From Ruegeria sp. THAF57 (GTDB lineage Bacteria > Pseudomonadota > Alphaproteobacteria > Rhodobacterales > Rhodobacteraceae), in assembly GCF_903914075.1 (NCBI RefSeq), contig NZ_CAIWNQ010000011.1:55873-119872 (forward strand): a stretch of 64,000 bases of DNA, given 5' to 3'. Positions within the stretch are counted from its first letter, which is position 1; each line of letters starts with the position of its first letter. Both the position numbers and the translations under genes were made by a program. Under the pieces are notes generated by a model. It was not told the origin of the DNA. It saw only the letters and a list, made by a program, of their open reading frames with translations, and ran no database searches. This document shows positions 29,948 through 39,370 of the stretch, one piece after another.

Positions 29948-30771
29948 GTCGCTTGCTTCCTGTCGCTATCGGTGTTTGGGCCGGCTTCTGGGAACCGCCA
30001 CGCTTGTACTTCGGCACCTATCTGTTCGGCCACGCGGCGAACTCGGGGTACCCATGTTTCCAGTTGGTTGAAATTCATGCGCTCGGTGCTTCCCGTCACC
30101 GAGATTGCCCCCAACATCCGTCCGCTTGCCGTTAAAATTGGGCAAGCGACGCAAATGATTCCGGGCTCGTGTTCTTCGTCATCAATCGCATATCCGCGCT
30201 CGCGTATCAGGTCGAGGTCGGCCCGCAAGGCATCTTCGGATGCCAAGGTTTTATCCGTGAACCTATGATAGCTTTGCTGTGAGACCGCATCATCCAATGC
30301 ATCGCTTGCAAGATACGCCATCATCGCCTTGCCAACACCTGTGCAATAAGCGGGGCCGACCTTTCCGGCTTGTGAATACATCTCGATCGGCTGCGTTGCA
30401 TTGCGTTTATCAACATACAGCACCTGACCGGAATCCATCTGGGCCAGATGCACGGTTTCGCCCGTCTCGCGGCTAAGAGCATCCAGAAACGGCCGCGCAA
30501 TTGGCGCAAGCGAGCTTTGCGTCCATGCCGAATGGGCCAACCGGACCAGACGCAATCCCGGCATATAGGTTTGCCGGTCCGGGTCGTATGACAACATACC
30601 CTGATTGGTCAGGGATTGCAGAAACCGATATAAGGTTGCCTTGGGAAATTCACTGCTATCCAGCAGCTCTGCAAATCGAACAGGGCGCTGAAACGCAGCG
30701 ACCTGATCCAGCACGTCACATGCTTTGCCTATTGTTCCGTCACCTGCCACGAGCGTTCTTTCTCCTCCCAT
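29944..30771 (-). CDS. IclR-family transcriptional regulator
   Basis: Up to 275 residues. An N-terminal winged helix (about 14-70, FPKATLYRFLQSLTNQGML) is followed by the IclR effector domain (about 85-255), with the typical segments QMDSGQVLYVDKR, GVGKAMMAYL and ACPILTASGRMLGAISVTG. The ATG at 30771 has no ribosome site upstream. GGGAGGAG lies just inside the reading frame, so a GTG at 30750 is an alternative start. The gene heads a leftward pair with the ATPase and faces the galactoside operon. Two tandem inverted repeats at 30825-30867 in the shared gap are its probable operators. Confidence 0.9.
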
Positions 30772-30798
30772 TGATCCATCGGCATCCGCACGAGGGTC

Positions 30799-30828
30799 TT
30801 GACAAGGCTAACCGATTCGATGTGTAGT
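30799..30828 (+). promoter_or_regulatory. Candidate promoter of galactoside operon
   Basis: TTGACA (30799-30804) is followed after 18 bases by TGTAGT (30823-30828), a sigma-70-like pair. The -10 overlaps the first IclR-like operator, which would suit repression by occlusion. Assigned by eye only. Confidence 0.45.
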
Positions 30829-30867
30829 TTTCAATATATAAAACTAGGTTTCAATATTTGGAACCAA
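30825..30867. promoter_or_regulatory. Tandem IclR-type operators
   Basis: The first site is a perfect seven-bp inverted repeat, TAGTTTT and AAAACTA, with eight bases between (30825-30846). The second, immediately adjacent (30845-30867), repeats the same pattern as TAGGTTTC and GGAACCAA around AATATTT. The two sites are about 20 bases apart, placing them on the same face of the helix. They sit between the IclR gene and the operon it faces. Confidence 0.6.
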
Positions 30868-30889
30868 ATGGAAGCTAAGGGAGGAAACT

Positions 30890-32149
30890 ATGCATTCCAT
30901 TTACAAGCGCACGACGGCTGCGCTGGCCATGAGCGTTGCACTCGTTGTTCCAGCCTATGCCGAACTGACTGGTGAGCTGCGAATCTTTCTTGATACGTCC
31001 AACCCTGCGCCGCGCGCGACGATGGAAGCGATGATCGACCGTTTCGCGGAACAACATCCCGGTCTGGAAATCGAAACCACGGTTATCGACCGCGAGGCAT
31101 ACAAGACCCAAATTCGGAACTTTCTGACCGCCGACACGCCCGATGTCGCGACGTGGTACGCCGCCAACCGTATGAAACCCTATGTCGAGGCCGGCCTGTT
31201 CGAAGATGTGTCCGACCTGTGGGCCGAGCCTGAGATCGCCGAAAACCTCGCATCGACCAAGGGTGCAATGACCATCGACGGCAAGCAGTGGGGCGTGCCC
31301 TATACCTACTATCAGTGGGGTGTATACTACCGCAAAGACATCTTTGATGAGCTGGGCCTGTCCGAGCCGACCACTTGGGAAGAAGAACTGGCAAACTGCC
31401 AGAAAATCGTCGATTCAGGCCGGGCCTGCTATACGATCGGCACCAAGTTCCTTTGGACCGCGGGTGGCTGGTTCGACTATCTGAACATGCGCACCAACGG
31501 CTTCGACTTCCATCAGCAACTGGCCAATGGTGAGGTGAGCTGGGAAGATGACCGCGTCAAACAGACCTTCGCGAACTGGAAGCAACTGATTGATATGGGC
31601 GCCTTCATCGACAACCACCAGACCTATAGCTGGCAGGAAGCCCTGCCCTTCATGGTCAACGGTGAAGCGGCCGCCTACTTGATGGGTAACTTCGCCGTCG
31701 CGCCGCTGCGCGAGGCGGGCCTCAGCGACGATCAACTTGACTTCTACCAGTTCGTGGCCATCAACCCCGATGTTGAATTGGCAGAAGACGCACCAACCGA
31801 TACGTTCCACATCCCGTCGAACGCATCGAACAAGGAAGCCGCACGCGAGTTCCTGCGGTTCGTTGTTTCGGCTGATGAGCAGACCGAAATCAACAACGGC
31901 TCGAACCTTGGTCAACTTCCGGTCAATGCCAAGTCTTCGGTCGATAACGACAAATTCCTGAACCAAGGCTTCGAGATGCTTTCGTCGAACAGCCCCGGTG
32001 GTGTGGCCCAGTTCTGGGACCGCGACGCTCCGGCGGAAATGGCCAAGGTGTCGATGGAAGGTTTCCAGGAATTCATGGTCAAGCCTGACAACGCGGACAA
32101 GATCCTCGCAAAGCTCGAGCGCGCACGTCAGCGTATCTACGACAACTGA
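30890..32149 (+). CDS. Galactoside ABC transporter substrate-binding protein
   Basis: A 419-residue family 1 extracellular solute-binding protein. A signal peptide covers about residues 1-24 (cleavage after AYA). The mature protein begins ELTGELRIFLD, and the family block RNFLTADTPDVATWYAANRM appears near residue 70. The best ribosome site in the region, AAGGGAGGAAACT, precedes the ATG. It opens an operon of two permeases, GH4 and GH42 glycosidases and galactonate-type catabolic enzymes. The ligand is therefore probably an alpha- or beta-galactoside, inferred from context only. Stem-loops in the 94-base gap after the gene may raise its level over the permeases. Confidence 0.9.
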   Translation: MHSIYKRTTAALAMSVALVVPAYAELTGELRIFLDTSNPAPRATMEAMIDRFAEQHPGLEIETTVIDREAYKTQIRNFLTADTPDVATWYAANRMKPYVEAGLFEDVSDLWAEPEIAENLASTKGAMTIDGKQWGVPYTYYQWGVYYRKDIFDELGLSEPTTWEEELANCQKIVDSGRACYTIGTKFLWTAGGWFDYLNMRTNGFDFHQQLANGEVSWEDDRVKQTFANWKQLIDMGAFIDNHQTYSWQEALPFMVNGEAAAYLMGNFAVAPLREAGLSDDQLDFYQFVAINPDVELAEDAPTDTFHIPSNASNKEAAREFLRFVVSADEQTEINNGSNLGQLPVNAKSSVDNDKFLNQGFEMLSSNSPGGVAQFWDRDAPAEMAKVSMEGFQEFMVKPDNADKILAKLERARQRIYDN

Positions 32150-32158
32150 TCCGGCATG

Positions 32159-32217
32159 GGCCGGGCGAACGCCCGGCCTGCGTCACCCTCAATTGTAGGG
32201 CGGGCTTCAGCCCGCCT
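32159..32217 (+). promoter_or_regulatory. Two intercistronic stem-loops after binding-protein gene
   Basis: GCCGGGCG/CGCCCGGC (32160-32177) is followed by GGCGGGCT/AGCCCGCC (32199-32216). The second stem, with its TAGGGCGGGCTTCAGCCCGCC-like setting, resembles short palindromes that recur in Rhodobacterales genomes. No U-tract follows either one. The likely effect is to stabilise the upstream binding-protein mRNA segment or to attenuate read-through. Confidence 0.6.
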
Positions 32218-32243
32218 TCACCCCACCAGACCCGAGATACCCC

Positions 32244-33167
32244 ATGTCCGCTGTCGACACCCCGGAACAAGAAAGCTGGTTCCACCGAAATCAACAACGC
32301 ATTGCGCCCTGGCTGTTTCTGGCCCCTGGCCTGTTGTTTTTCATGGTCTACGTGATCATACCGGTCTTTCAGTCCTTCAATTTGTCACTTTATGAATGGG
32401 ACGGGCTTGGCTCGGCCGAATATGTCGGGTTTCGCAACTACGAAGACCTGTATTGGGAATGGGTCGACCGGGATGCGTTCTTTGTATCACTCAAGAACAA
32501 CCTGATTTGGCTGATCCTCTATCTGGCGGCTATTCCCGCGGGTTTGTTCATCGCTCTTTTCCTGAACCAGACGGTTTGGGGCATCCGACTGTACAAGTCT
32601 TTGTTTTTCTTTCCCTTCGTCATTTCTCAGGTCGTTGTTGGGCTGGTTTTCACATGGTTCTATGACCCGACATTCGGGCTGTTGAACGAATTCCTCGGCG
32701 TCTTCGGCATCGAACCCCTGAATGTTCTGGGGGATGAGCGGTTCGTCACATACGGCATCATCTTCGCGGGCCTCTGGCCGCAGACGGCGTATTGCATGAT
32801 CCTTTATCTGACGGGCCTGAACGCCGTGGACCCCGAACAGATCGAGGCCGGACGTCTGGACGGCGCTAAAGGCGCGCGCATGTTATGGCACATCATTCTG
32901 CCGCAACTGCGTCCTGCCACATTCATTGCCTTTGTAGTGACAATCATCGGCGCGCTGCGGTCCTTCGACCTGATCTCGATCATGACCCAAGGGGGGCCGT
33001 TCGGATCATCCCGCGTGCTGGCCTATTACATGTTCGAGGTTGCGCTGTCCGAATATGGTTTCCGTATGGGCTACGGCGCGGCCATCGCGGTGATCCTGTT
33101 CCTGATCATGCTCTGCTTCATCGCCTATTTCCTATGGTCGATGTACCGCGAAGAGAGAGGGCACTGA
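32244..33167 (+). CDS. Sugar ABC transporter permease (MalF/UgpA type)
   Basis: A 307-residue inner-membrane permease with six predicted membrane segments, the first at about residues 25-48 (IAPWLFLAPGLLFFMVYVII). The EAA coupling loop is near 195-215 (EAGRLDGAKGARMLWHIILPQL). It ends one base before the second permease gene. It forms the heterodimeric channel with the next product and would couple to the ATPase encoded at 28889. Confidence 0.92.
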   Translation: MSAVDTPEQESWFHRNQQRIAPWLFLAPGLLFFMVYVIIPVFQSFNLSLYEWDGLGSAEYVGFRNYEDLYWEWVDRDAFFVSLKNNLIWLILYLAAIPAGLFIALFLNQTVWGIRLYKSLFFFPFVISQVVVGLVFTWFYDPTFGLLNEFLGVFGIEPLNVLGDERFVTYGIIFAGLWPQTAYCMILYLTGLNAVDPEQIEAGRLDGAKGARMLWHIILPQLRPATFIAFVVTIIGALRSFDLISIMTQGGPFGSSRVLAYYMFEVALSEYGFRMGYGAAIAVILFLIMLCFIAYFLWSMYREERGH

Positions 33168-33168
33168 G

Positions 33169-34017
33169 ATGTTTCCCAAACCTATCGAAAAGCAATCTCG
33201 CGCGGCGCAGATTTCGTATCAGGCCATGTTGCCGCTTGCCCTTTTGTTGTGGCTGGGGCCGTTGCTGGCTGTTGCTCTGTTCTCGGTCAAACCGGCTGCG
33301 GATTTTACCAATGCGAACTATTGGGGCCTACCGTCCAGCTTTGAAGGTGCGTTCAACTATGGGCAAGTCTTCTTCAACTCGGACATGCCGCGGTATCTGC
33401 TGAACTCGTTCCTGATCACAATCCCAACGGTGATCGGGGCCGTTGCTCTTAGTTGCATGACCGGGTTTGCGCTGGGGATTTACAAGTTCAAATCGAACCT
33501 ATGGATTTTCTTCATGTTCGTGGCGGGTAATTTCGTACCGTTCCAAATTCTGATGGTTCCGGTGCGCGACTTGACGCTGCAACTGGGTCTGTACAACACC
33601 AAAACCGGCCTTGTCCTGTTTCACATCGCGTTCCAAACGGGCTTTTGCACGCTGTTCATGCGTAACTTTATCCGCGCTCTTCCGTTCGAGTTGATCGAAG
33701 CGGCCCGGGTCGAGGGCATCAGCGAATGGCGCATCTTCTGGTACGTCGTCCTCCCACTGATGAAACCGGCGATTGCAGCGCTCAGCGTTCTGATCTTTAC
33801 CTTCATCTGGAACGATTACTTCTGGGCCGTCGTCCTGACTCAAGGCGCTGAAAGCCAACCGGTTACCGCAGGGATCACTAGCTTTAACGCCCAGTTTCGC
33901 GCCGCCTATCAATTGATGAGTGCCGGTTCCATCGTCGCGGCCCTGCCGCCGGTCGCAATGTTCTTTCTAATGCAGAAGCATTTCATCGCGGGATTGACCC
34001 TCGGTGCTGTAAAATAA
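33169..34017 (+). CDS. Sugar ABC transporter permease (MalG/UgpE type)
   Basis: A 282-residue permease with six predicted membrane segments. The EAA loop is near 180-200 (EAARVEGISEWRIFWYVVLPLMKP), followed by FTFIWNDYFWAVVL typical of MalG-like subunits. The C-terminus ends in MQKHFIAGLTLGAVK, the conserved tail of this family that docks on the ATPase. It follows the first permease by one base and precedes the GH4 gene by 22 bases. Confidence 0.92.
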   Translation: MFPKPIEKQSRAAQISYQAMLPLALLLWLGPLLAVALFSVKPAADFTNANYWGLPSSFEGAFNYGQVFFNSDMPRYLLNSFLITIPTVIGAVALSCMTGFALGIYKFKSNLWIFFMFVAGNFVPFQILMVPVRDLTLQLGLYNTKTGLVLFHIAFQTGFCTLFMRNFIRALPFELIEAARVEGISEWRIFWYVVLPLMKPAIAALSVLIFTFIWNDYFWAVVLTQGAESQPVTAGITSFNAQFRAAYQLMSAGSIVAALPPVAMFFLMQKHFIAGLTLGAVK

Positions 34018-34039
34018 CGCCAAGCCAAAGGTTTGCAAA

Positions 34040-35380
34040 ATGACCAAGATTGCATTCGTTGGAGCAGGCTCCACGATTTTCATGCAAAACATCGTAGGTG
34101 ATGCGCTGCTTACCCCGTCCCTGTCGGACAGCCACTTTGCGCTGATGGACATCGACCCAGAAAGGTTGGCTGAAAGCGAAGCCGTAGCCAAGGCCATGAT
34201 CCGGTCGGTCGGGACAGGCGCGACGGTCACCACGCACACAGACCGACGAGCGGCGCTTGACGGCGCAGATTTTGTGATCACCGCGTTTCAGGTGGGCGGC
34301 TACAACCCCTGCACGGTCACTGATTTCGAAATCCCAAAACAATACGGCCTGCGCCAAACCATCGCCGACACGCTGGGCGTTGGCGGCATAATGCGTGGTC
34401 TGCGGACCGTTCCTGTTCTCTGGGACGTCGCGCAAGACATGATGCAGCTTTGCCCCAACGCGACGTTGCTGCAATACGTCAACCCCATGGCCATCAACAC
34501 CTGGGCGCTGGCCGAACAATTCCCAGCCTTAAAGCACGTGGGTCTGTGCCATTCGGTCCAGAACACGGTCGAGGAACTGGCCCATGATCTGGACCTGCCC
34601 AAGGATGACATCCGATACAAGGTTGCAGGCGTAAACCACGTCGCCTTCTTCTTACGGCTTGAACACAAAGGGCGCGACCTTTACCCGGCGCTTCGTCATG
34701 GCTATGCCGGAGGGCAGATTCCCAAAGGTCCGTTGTTGATGCCTCGGTGTCCGAACAAGGTGCGATACGAAGTGATGGATCACTTGGGTTATTTCTGCAC
34801 CGAAAGTTCGGAGCACCTGGCCGAGTATGTCCCTTGGTTCATCAAAGAGGGGCGGCAGGACCTGATTGACCAGTTCGGGATTCCATTGGACGAGTATCCG
34901 ACACGTTGCGAAGAACAAGTCGCCAATTGGAAGGAACAGGCCAAAACGCTTACCGATGGCCGCAACATCGAAGTAAAGCGCAGCCATGAGTTTGCCGCCG
35001 ATCTGATGAACGCGATTGTCACCGACACGCCCTATGTGGCCTATGGCAACCTGCCCAATACCGGACAGATTCCGCAATTGCCGCTTGGCGCAGCTGTTGA
35101 AACACCCTGTCTTGTAGACAGCAATGGTGTTCAGCCATCCGTTGTGACGGATATACCGCCGCAACTAGTTGCCCTGATGCGCACTCAGATAAACGTGCAG
35201 GAACTGACCGTTCGGGCTTTGGTCGAACAAAATCCACAGTTCATTTATCACGCTGCAATGATGGACCCGCATACAGCCGCCGAATTGGATTTGCGCCAGA
35301 TCCGCAATCTGGTCAGCGATCTTCTGACAGCACATTCCGATTGGCTGCCCGACTGGTGCCAACCCGCCAAAGCCGCTTGA
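34040..35380 (+). CDS. GH4 family alpha-galactosidase
   Basis: A 446-residue NAD+- and metal-dependent glycosidase of family 4. The nucleotide-binding motif FVGAGSTIF (6-14) is at the N-terminus. NPMA occurs in LQYVNPMAINTW, Cys170-His171 in LCHSVQ is the usual metal-site pair, and GVNH (197-200) supplies the other ligand. GH4 enzymes cleave by an oxidation-elimination route and act intracellularly. The sequence resembles MelA-type alpha-galactosidases more than 6-phospho-glucosidases, and the operon's galactonate enzymes support a galactoside substrate. Confidence 0.88.
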   Translation: MTKIAFVGAGSTIFMQNIVGDALLTPSLSDSHFALMDIDPERLAESEAVAKAMIRSVGTGATVTTHTDRRAALDGADFVITAFQVGGYNPCTVTDFEIPKQYGLRQTIADTLGVGGIMRGLRTVPVLWDVAQDMMQLCPNATLLQYVNPMAINTWALAEQFPALKHVGLCHSVQNTVEELAHDLDLPKDDIRYKVAGVNHVAFFLRLEHKGRDLYPALRHGYAGGQIPKGPLLMPRCPNKVRYEVMDHLGYFCTESSEHLAEYVPWFIKEGRQDLIDQFGIPLDEYPTRCEEQVANWKEQAKTLTDGRNIEVKRSHEFAADLMNAIVTDTPYVAYGNLPNTGQIPQLPLGAAVETPCLVDSNGVQPSVVTDIPPQLVALMRTQINVQELTVRALVEQNPQFIYHAAMMDPHTAAELDLRQIRNLVSDLLTAHSDWLPDWCQPAKAA

Positions 35381-35393
35381 AAGGGCAAAGCTA

Positions 35394-37103
35394 ATGACCA
35401 AGAAACGCCGCTCGGAACACTGGTACGGAAAGCTGGACAAGGACGGATTCATTCACCGCTCGTGGATGAAGAACCAGGGTTTTCCTGATCACGCTTTTGA
35501 TGGCCGCCCGGTCATCGGCATTTGTAACACGTGGTCCGAACTGACCCCATGCAACTCGGGCCTGCGTGATCTGGCCGAGGGTGTCAAACGCGGCGTGTGG
35601 GAGGCCGGGGGCTTTCCGGTGGAATTCCCGGTCATGTCGCTGGGCGAAACGCAGATGAAGCCAACCGCAATGCTGTTTCGCAACCTTCTGGCCATGGATG
35701 TCGAGGAATCCATTCGCGCCTATGGTATCGACGGTGTCGTCTTGCTGGGCGGCTGCGACAAGACCACGCCGGGGCAGTTGATGGGCGCGGCCTCGGTCGA
35801 TCTGCCGTCCATCGTGGTCAGCTCTGGCCCGATGCTGAACGGCAAGTATCGGGGGCAAGACATTGGTTCGGGCACGGATGTCTGGAAGTTCTCAGAAGCC
35901 GTGCGTGCCGGAGAGATGACCCTGCAGGATTTCATGAACGCTGAATCCGGCATGTCGCGCAGCGCAGGTGTCTGCATGACAATGGGCACGGCCTCAACCA
36001 TGGCTTCATTGGTCGAGGCGATGGGGATGAGCCTGCCCACCAACGCCGCCCTGCCCGCCGTTGACGCTCGGCGCATGGCGCTGGCGCATCTCACCGGCAA
36101 ACGAATTGTCGAGATGGTGGACGAAGACCTGAAACCGTCGGACATTCTGACAAAGGAAGCGTTTGAAAACGCCATCTTGACCAACGCGGCGGTCGGCGGA
36201 TCGACCAATGCGGTCGTGCACCTGTTGGCTCTGGCAGGTCGTGTCGGAGTGGACCTGACGCTGAAGGATTTTGAGATCGGGTCAGACATTCCCCTGTTGG
36301 TGAACTGTATGCCCTCGGGCCAATACTTGATGGAAGACTTCTGCTACGCAGGCGGTGTTCCGGTGGTTTTGAACGAATTGAAACCCTTCCTACGACCCGC
36401 GAAAACCGTGCTGAACAAAGATATCTCGGCTCATTACGAAGGGGCTGAGTGTTTTAACCGCGATGTGATCCGCGGCTTTGATGATCCCGTGAAACCCGCA
36501 GCTGGTCTGCGTGTACTGCGTGGCAATCTGGCGCCCAACGGGGCGATCGTGAAACCCTCGGCCGCAACAGATGAATTGCTTGAGACCGAAGCTGAAGCCT
36601 ATGTATTTGAAAGCATCGAAGATCTGAAAGCCAATATTGACCGCGAAGACCTGCCGGTCACACCCGACACAATTCTGGTCCTCAAGGGGTGCGGGCCCAA
36701 GGGGTATCCGGGGATGCCCGAGGTGGGCAATATGCCGATCCCAGCCAAACTGGTGAAAGACGGTGTGCGCGACATGATCCGTATCTCGGACGCGCGCATG
36801 TCTGGCACGGCTTTCGGCACCGTCATTCTGCATGTCAGCCCCGAAGCACAGGCGGGTGGCACGCTGGCGCTGGTCAAAACCGGTGACCGCGTCCGTGTAT
36901 CAGCCAGTAAGGGCGAGCTGGAACTTTTGGTTGACCAAACCGAGCTGGACGCACGCCGCGCAGCGTGGCAACCGGACGACCCGCACTACACCCGTGGTTA
37001 CGCGAAACTTTACATTGACCACGTCTTGCAGGCCGATCAGGGCGCGGACCTTGATTTTCTAGTCGGCAAAGACACCCGCCTAGTTACCAGAGAGAGCCAT
37101 TGA
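35394..37103 (+). CDS. IlvD/Edd-family sugar-acid dehydratase
   Basis: A 569-residue iron-sulfur dehydratase. Candidate cluster-ligand cysteines are Cys53 (TPCN), Cys121 (GGCDKTTP) and Cys194 (AGVCMTMGTAS); the same spacing occurs in L-arabinonate and D-xylonate dehydratases. The length is that of the sugar-acid subgroup, and GSTNAVVHLLALAGR is conserved. In this operon it most likely dehydrates D-galactonate to 2-keto-3-deoxygalactonate, in place of the enolase-family DgoD, because the next kinase and aldolase use that product. Arabinonate or fuconate remain alternatives. Confidence 0.85.
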   Translation: MTKKRRSEHWYGKLDKDGFIHRSWMKNQGFPDHAFDGRPVIGICNTWSELTPCNSGLRDLAEGVKRGVWEAGGFPVEFPVMSLGETQMKPTAMLFRNLLAMDVEESIRAYGIDGVVLLGGCDKTTPGQLMGAASVDLPSIVVSSGPMLNGKYRGQDIGSGTDVWKFSEAVRAGEMTLQDFMNAESGMSRSAGVCMTMGTASTMASLVEAMGMSLPTNAALPAVDARRMALAHLTGKRIVEMVDEDLKPSDILTKEAFENAILTNAAVGGSTNAVVHLLALAGRVGVDLTLKDFEIGSDIPLLVNCMPSGQYLMEDFCYAGGVPVVLNELKPFLRPAKTVLNKDISAHYEGAECFNRDVIRGFDDPVKPAAGLRVLRGNLAPNGAIVKPSAATDELLETEAEAYVFESIEDLKANIDREDLPVTPDTILVLKGCGPKGYPGMPEVGNMPIPAKLVKDGVRDMIRISDARMSGTAFGTVILHVSPEAQAGGTLALVKTGDRVRVSASKGELELLVDQTELDARRAAWQPDDPHYTRGYAKLYIDHVLQADQGADLDFLVGKDTRLVTRESH

Positions 37104-37870
37104 TGGATCAACCAGCCACATTTCACGACCTGAACGGGGCCACTGTCTACATCACCGGCGGCGGATCGGGTGTTGGCGCGTCGCTGACCGACGGGTTTAT
37201 GGCTCAGGGTGCAAACGTCGCCTTTATAGGCCGCTCAGACGCCAGCGAATTTGTCGAACAGATGCGCGAAAAACATGGCCGTGCCCCCTTGTTTATGCAG
37301 GGCGACATGACGGATACCGAGTTGCTGCACGCGACGATGAACAAAACGGCCGAGGCATATGGCCCGATCAGTGTTTTGGTGAATAACGCCGCGAACGACA
37401 AGCGCCACTCTCTTGAAGAAACCACAACCGAATTCTGGGACTGGATGATCGAGGTGAACCTGAAAGCATATTACTTTGCCTGCCAGGAGGCCGCCCGGCA
37501 GATGCAAAACAAGGGCGGGTCCATCATCAATTTCAGTTCGATCAGCTACATGATGGGCAACGCCGGTTATCCAATTTATACAACCTCAAACGCCGGTATT
37601 ACCGGGATGACCCGGTCGCTGGCGCGTGAGCTTGGGCCGCAGAATATCCGGGTAAACGCCCTGGCACCCGGCTGGGTGCTGACGCAAAAGCAGTTGGATA
37701 TGTGGGCAACCCCTGAGGATCTGGCCGCGCATCTGGACCGGCAATGCCTCAAGGAACACCTGACGCCAGACGACATGATCGAACCAACCTTGTTTCTGGC
37801 CTCGCGGGCCAGCGGTGCGATGACAGGTCAATGCATGGTTGTCGACGGTGGCGTGGTGGTGACGGGGTAA
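37103..37870 (+). CDS. SDR-family oxidoreductase, possible galactose dehydrogenase
   Basis: 255 residues from the ATG at 37103, whose first base is the last base of the dehydratase stop (TGATG). Short-chain dehydrogenase features: TGGGSGVGA (18-26), NNAAND (94-99), catalytic-type Ser in NFSSISY (about 146) and Tyr159. The catalytic Lys expected four residues after Tyr is Asn163 (YTTSN), which is unusual. In a galactose oxidation pathway this would be the sugar 1-dehydrogenase that forms galactonolactone for the SMP-30 lactonase. Given the Lys replacement, activity is uncertain. Confidence 0.8.
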   Translation: MDQPATFHDLNGATVYITGGGSGVGASLTDGFMAQGANVAFIGRSDASEFVEQMREKHGRAPLFMQGDMTDTELLHATMNKTAEAYGPISVLVNNAANDKRHSLEETTTEFWDWMIEVNLKAYYFACQEAARQMQNKGGSIINFSSISYMMGNAGYPIYTTSNAGITGMTRSLARELGPQNIRVNALAPGWVLTQKQLDMWATPEDLAAHLDRQCLKEHLTPDDMIEPTLFLASRASGAMTGQCMVVDGGVVVTG

Positions 37871-37874
37871 TGCA

Positions 37875-38768
37875 ATGAGCGTCGATTGGATCGCAGCAGA
37901 CTGGGGAACCTCTCATCTACGGGTTTGGGCAATGCAGGGTGAAAAAATCCTGGATCAAGCCGAATCCGACAATGGCATGGGCCGTCTGAGAAAAACCGAG
38001 TTTCAGCCTGCACTGTTGGAACTGATCGAAGACTGGCTGGGCGGCACGACAACCGACGTTGTCGCGTGCGGTATGGTCGGGGCAAGGCAAGGCTGGGTCG
38101 AGGCCCCCTATTCCACTGTTCCTGTTGCCCCTCTTCCGTCGGCCCCAATCCGTGTGCCCGACACGGATCCACGCATTCGGACGTTTGTTGTGCCGGGGTT
38201 GAAACAAAACGCTCCTCCAGATGTCATGCGCGGTGAAGAAACCCAGATCGCCGGATTTTTAGCTGGCCGCCAAAACTGGGACGGCGTCCTCTGCCTGCCG
38301 GGGACCCATACCAAGTGGGTGCAGATCAGTGCCGATGAGGTCGTCAGTTTCCGAACGTTCATGACCGGTGAATTGTTTGAGCTTTTGCGCGGACAATCGG
38401 TTCTAAGGCATTCGGTCGGCGAAGGCTGGGACGACGTCGCCTTTGCCGAAGCGGTCACGGACACCTTGTCGAAACCGGAACAGCTTGCAGCACGATTATT
38501 TGGCTTACGGGCCGCTGATCTGTTGCGCGGTGAAGATCCCGGTGTGGCACGGGCACATCTTTCAGGGTTTCTGATTGGCGCGGAACTTGCGGCGACACGC
38601 CCGTACTGGCTGGGTCAGCAAATTGCGATCATTGGCGCGGAAGGCATCGCAAAGGTCTATGAAAGCGCCCTCAAGCAACAAGGTGCTCTTGTTGAGACTG
38701 TTAACGCAACCCAATCCACATTGGCGGGTCTGTTTCAAGCCCGCATGCTGACGAGGCAAACTGTATGA
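37875..38768 (+). CDS. dgoK: 2-keto-3-deoxygalactonate kinase
   Basis: A 297-residue kinase of the DgoK family. The N-terminal phosphate motif AADWGTSHLRVW (about 7-18), the block GMVGARQGWVEAPY (about 62-75), and LPGTHTKWVQ (about 142-151) are characteristic. It phosphorylates 2-keto-3-deoxygalactonate to the 6-phosphate. It lies four bases after the SDR gene and overlaps the aldolase gene by four, giving kinase and aldolase in the usual dgoKA order. Confidence 0.92.
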   Translation: MSVDWIAADWGTSHLRVWAMQGEKILDQAESDNGMGRLRKTEFQPALLELIEDWLGGTTTDVVACGMVGARQGWVEAPYSTVPVAPLPSAPIRVPDTDPRIRTFVVPGLKQNAPPDVMRGEETQIAGFLAGRQNWDGVLCLPGTHTKWVQISADEVVSFRTFMTGELFELLRGQSVLRHSVGEGWDDVAFAEAVTDTLSKPEQLAARLFGLRAADLLRGEDPGVARAHLSGFLIGAELAATRPYWLGQQIAIIGAEGIAKVYESALKQQGALVETVNATQSTLAGLFQARMLTRQTV

Positions 38769-39370
38769 GCCGCCCTATCATTGCCATCCTTCGTGGACTG
38801 CAACCCACCGAAGCAGCCGAAATCGGACATGCCCTGATCGAAGCAGGCATTGACCGGATCGAAGTTCCGCTGAATTCACCCGACCCGTTAGACAGTATCT
38901 CAATTCTGGTTGAGAAGTTTGGCGATCAGGCATTGATCGGAGCGGGAACCGTTCTGACATCCCAGCAAGTAAACGATGTGGCCCGCGTTGGCGGAAAGCT
39001 TGTCGTATCGCCAAACTGCGACCCCGAAGTCATCCATCGCACGGTTGAACTGGGCATGCAGAGCTGGCCCGGAGTTTATTCTCCAACCGAAGCCTTCACC
39101 GCGCTCAAGGCGGGCGCGACAGGGTTGAAACTTTTTCCCGGTGTAATGGCTGGGCCCTCTGGCCTGGTGGCATTGCGTCCGGTCCTGCCTGCGGGATCGT
39201 TAATCTTTGCTGTGGGCGGTGCCGGCCCTGAAAATTTTGCCGAATGGATCAAGGCCGGTGCAGACGGTTTCGGCATAGGCTCTGCGCTGTTCAAGCCGGG
39301 TCTGTCGGTGCAAGAGGTCGCCGACCGGGCACGGCAGATCGTATCAGCTTATGACACGGCCGCCAGATGA
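38765..39370 (+). CDS. dgoA: 2-keto-3-deoxy-6-phosphogalactonate aldolase
   Basis: A 201-residue class I aldolase of the KDPG/KDPGal family. Glu33 in RIEVPLNSPDP, the block IGAGTVLT (58-65) and Schiff-base Lys122 in GLKLFPG are visible. It splits the phosphorylated keto-deoxy acid to pyruvate and glyceraldehyde-3-phosphate. Pairing with DgoK, four-base overlap, favours the galactose-derived epimer over the Entner-Doudoroff KDPG substrate. Confidence 0.92.
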   Translation: MSRPIIAILRGLQPTEAAEIGHALIEAGIDRIEVPLNSPDPLDSISILVEKFGDQALIGAGTVLTSQQVNDVARVGGKLVVSPNCDPEVIHRTVELGMQSWPGVYSPTEAFTALKAGATGLKLFPGVMAGPSGLVALRPVLPAGSLIFAVGGAGPENFAEWIKAGADGFGIGSALFKPGLSVQEVADRARQIVSAYDTAAR

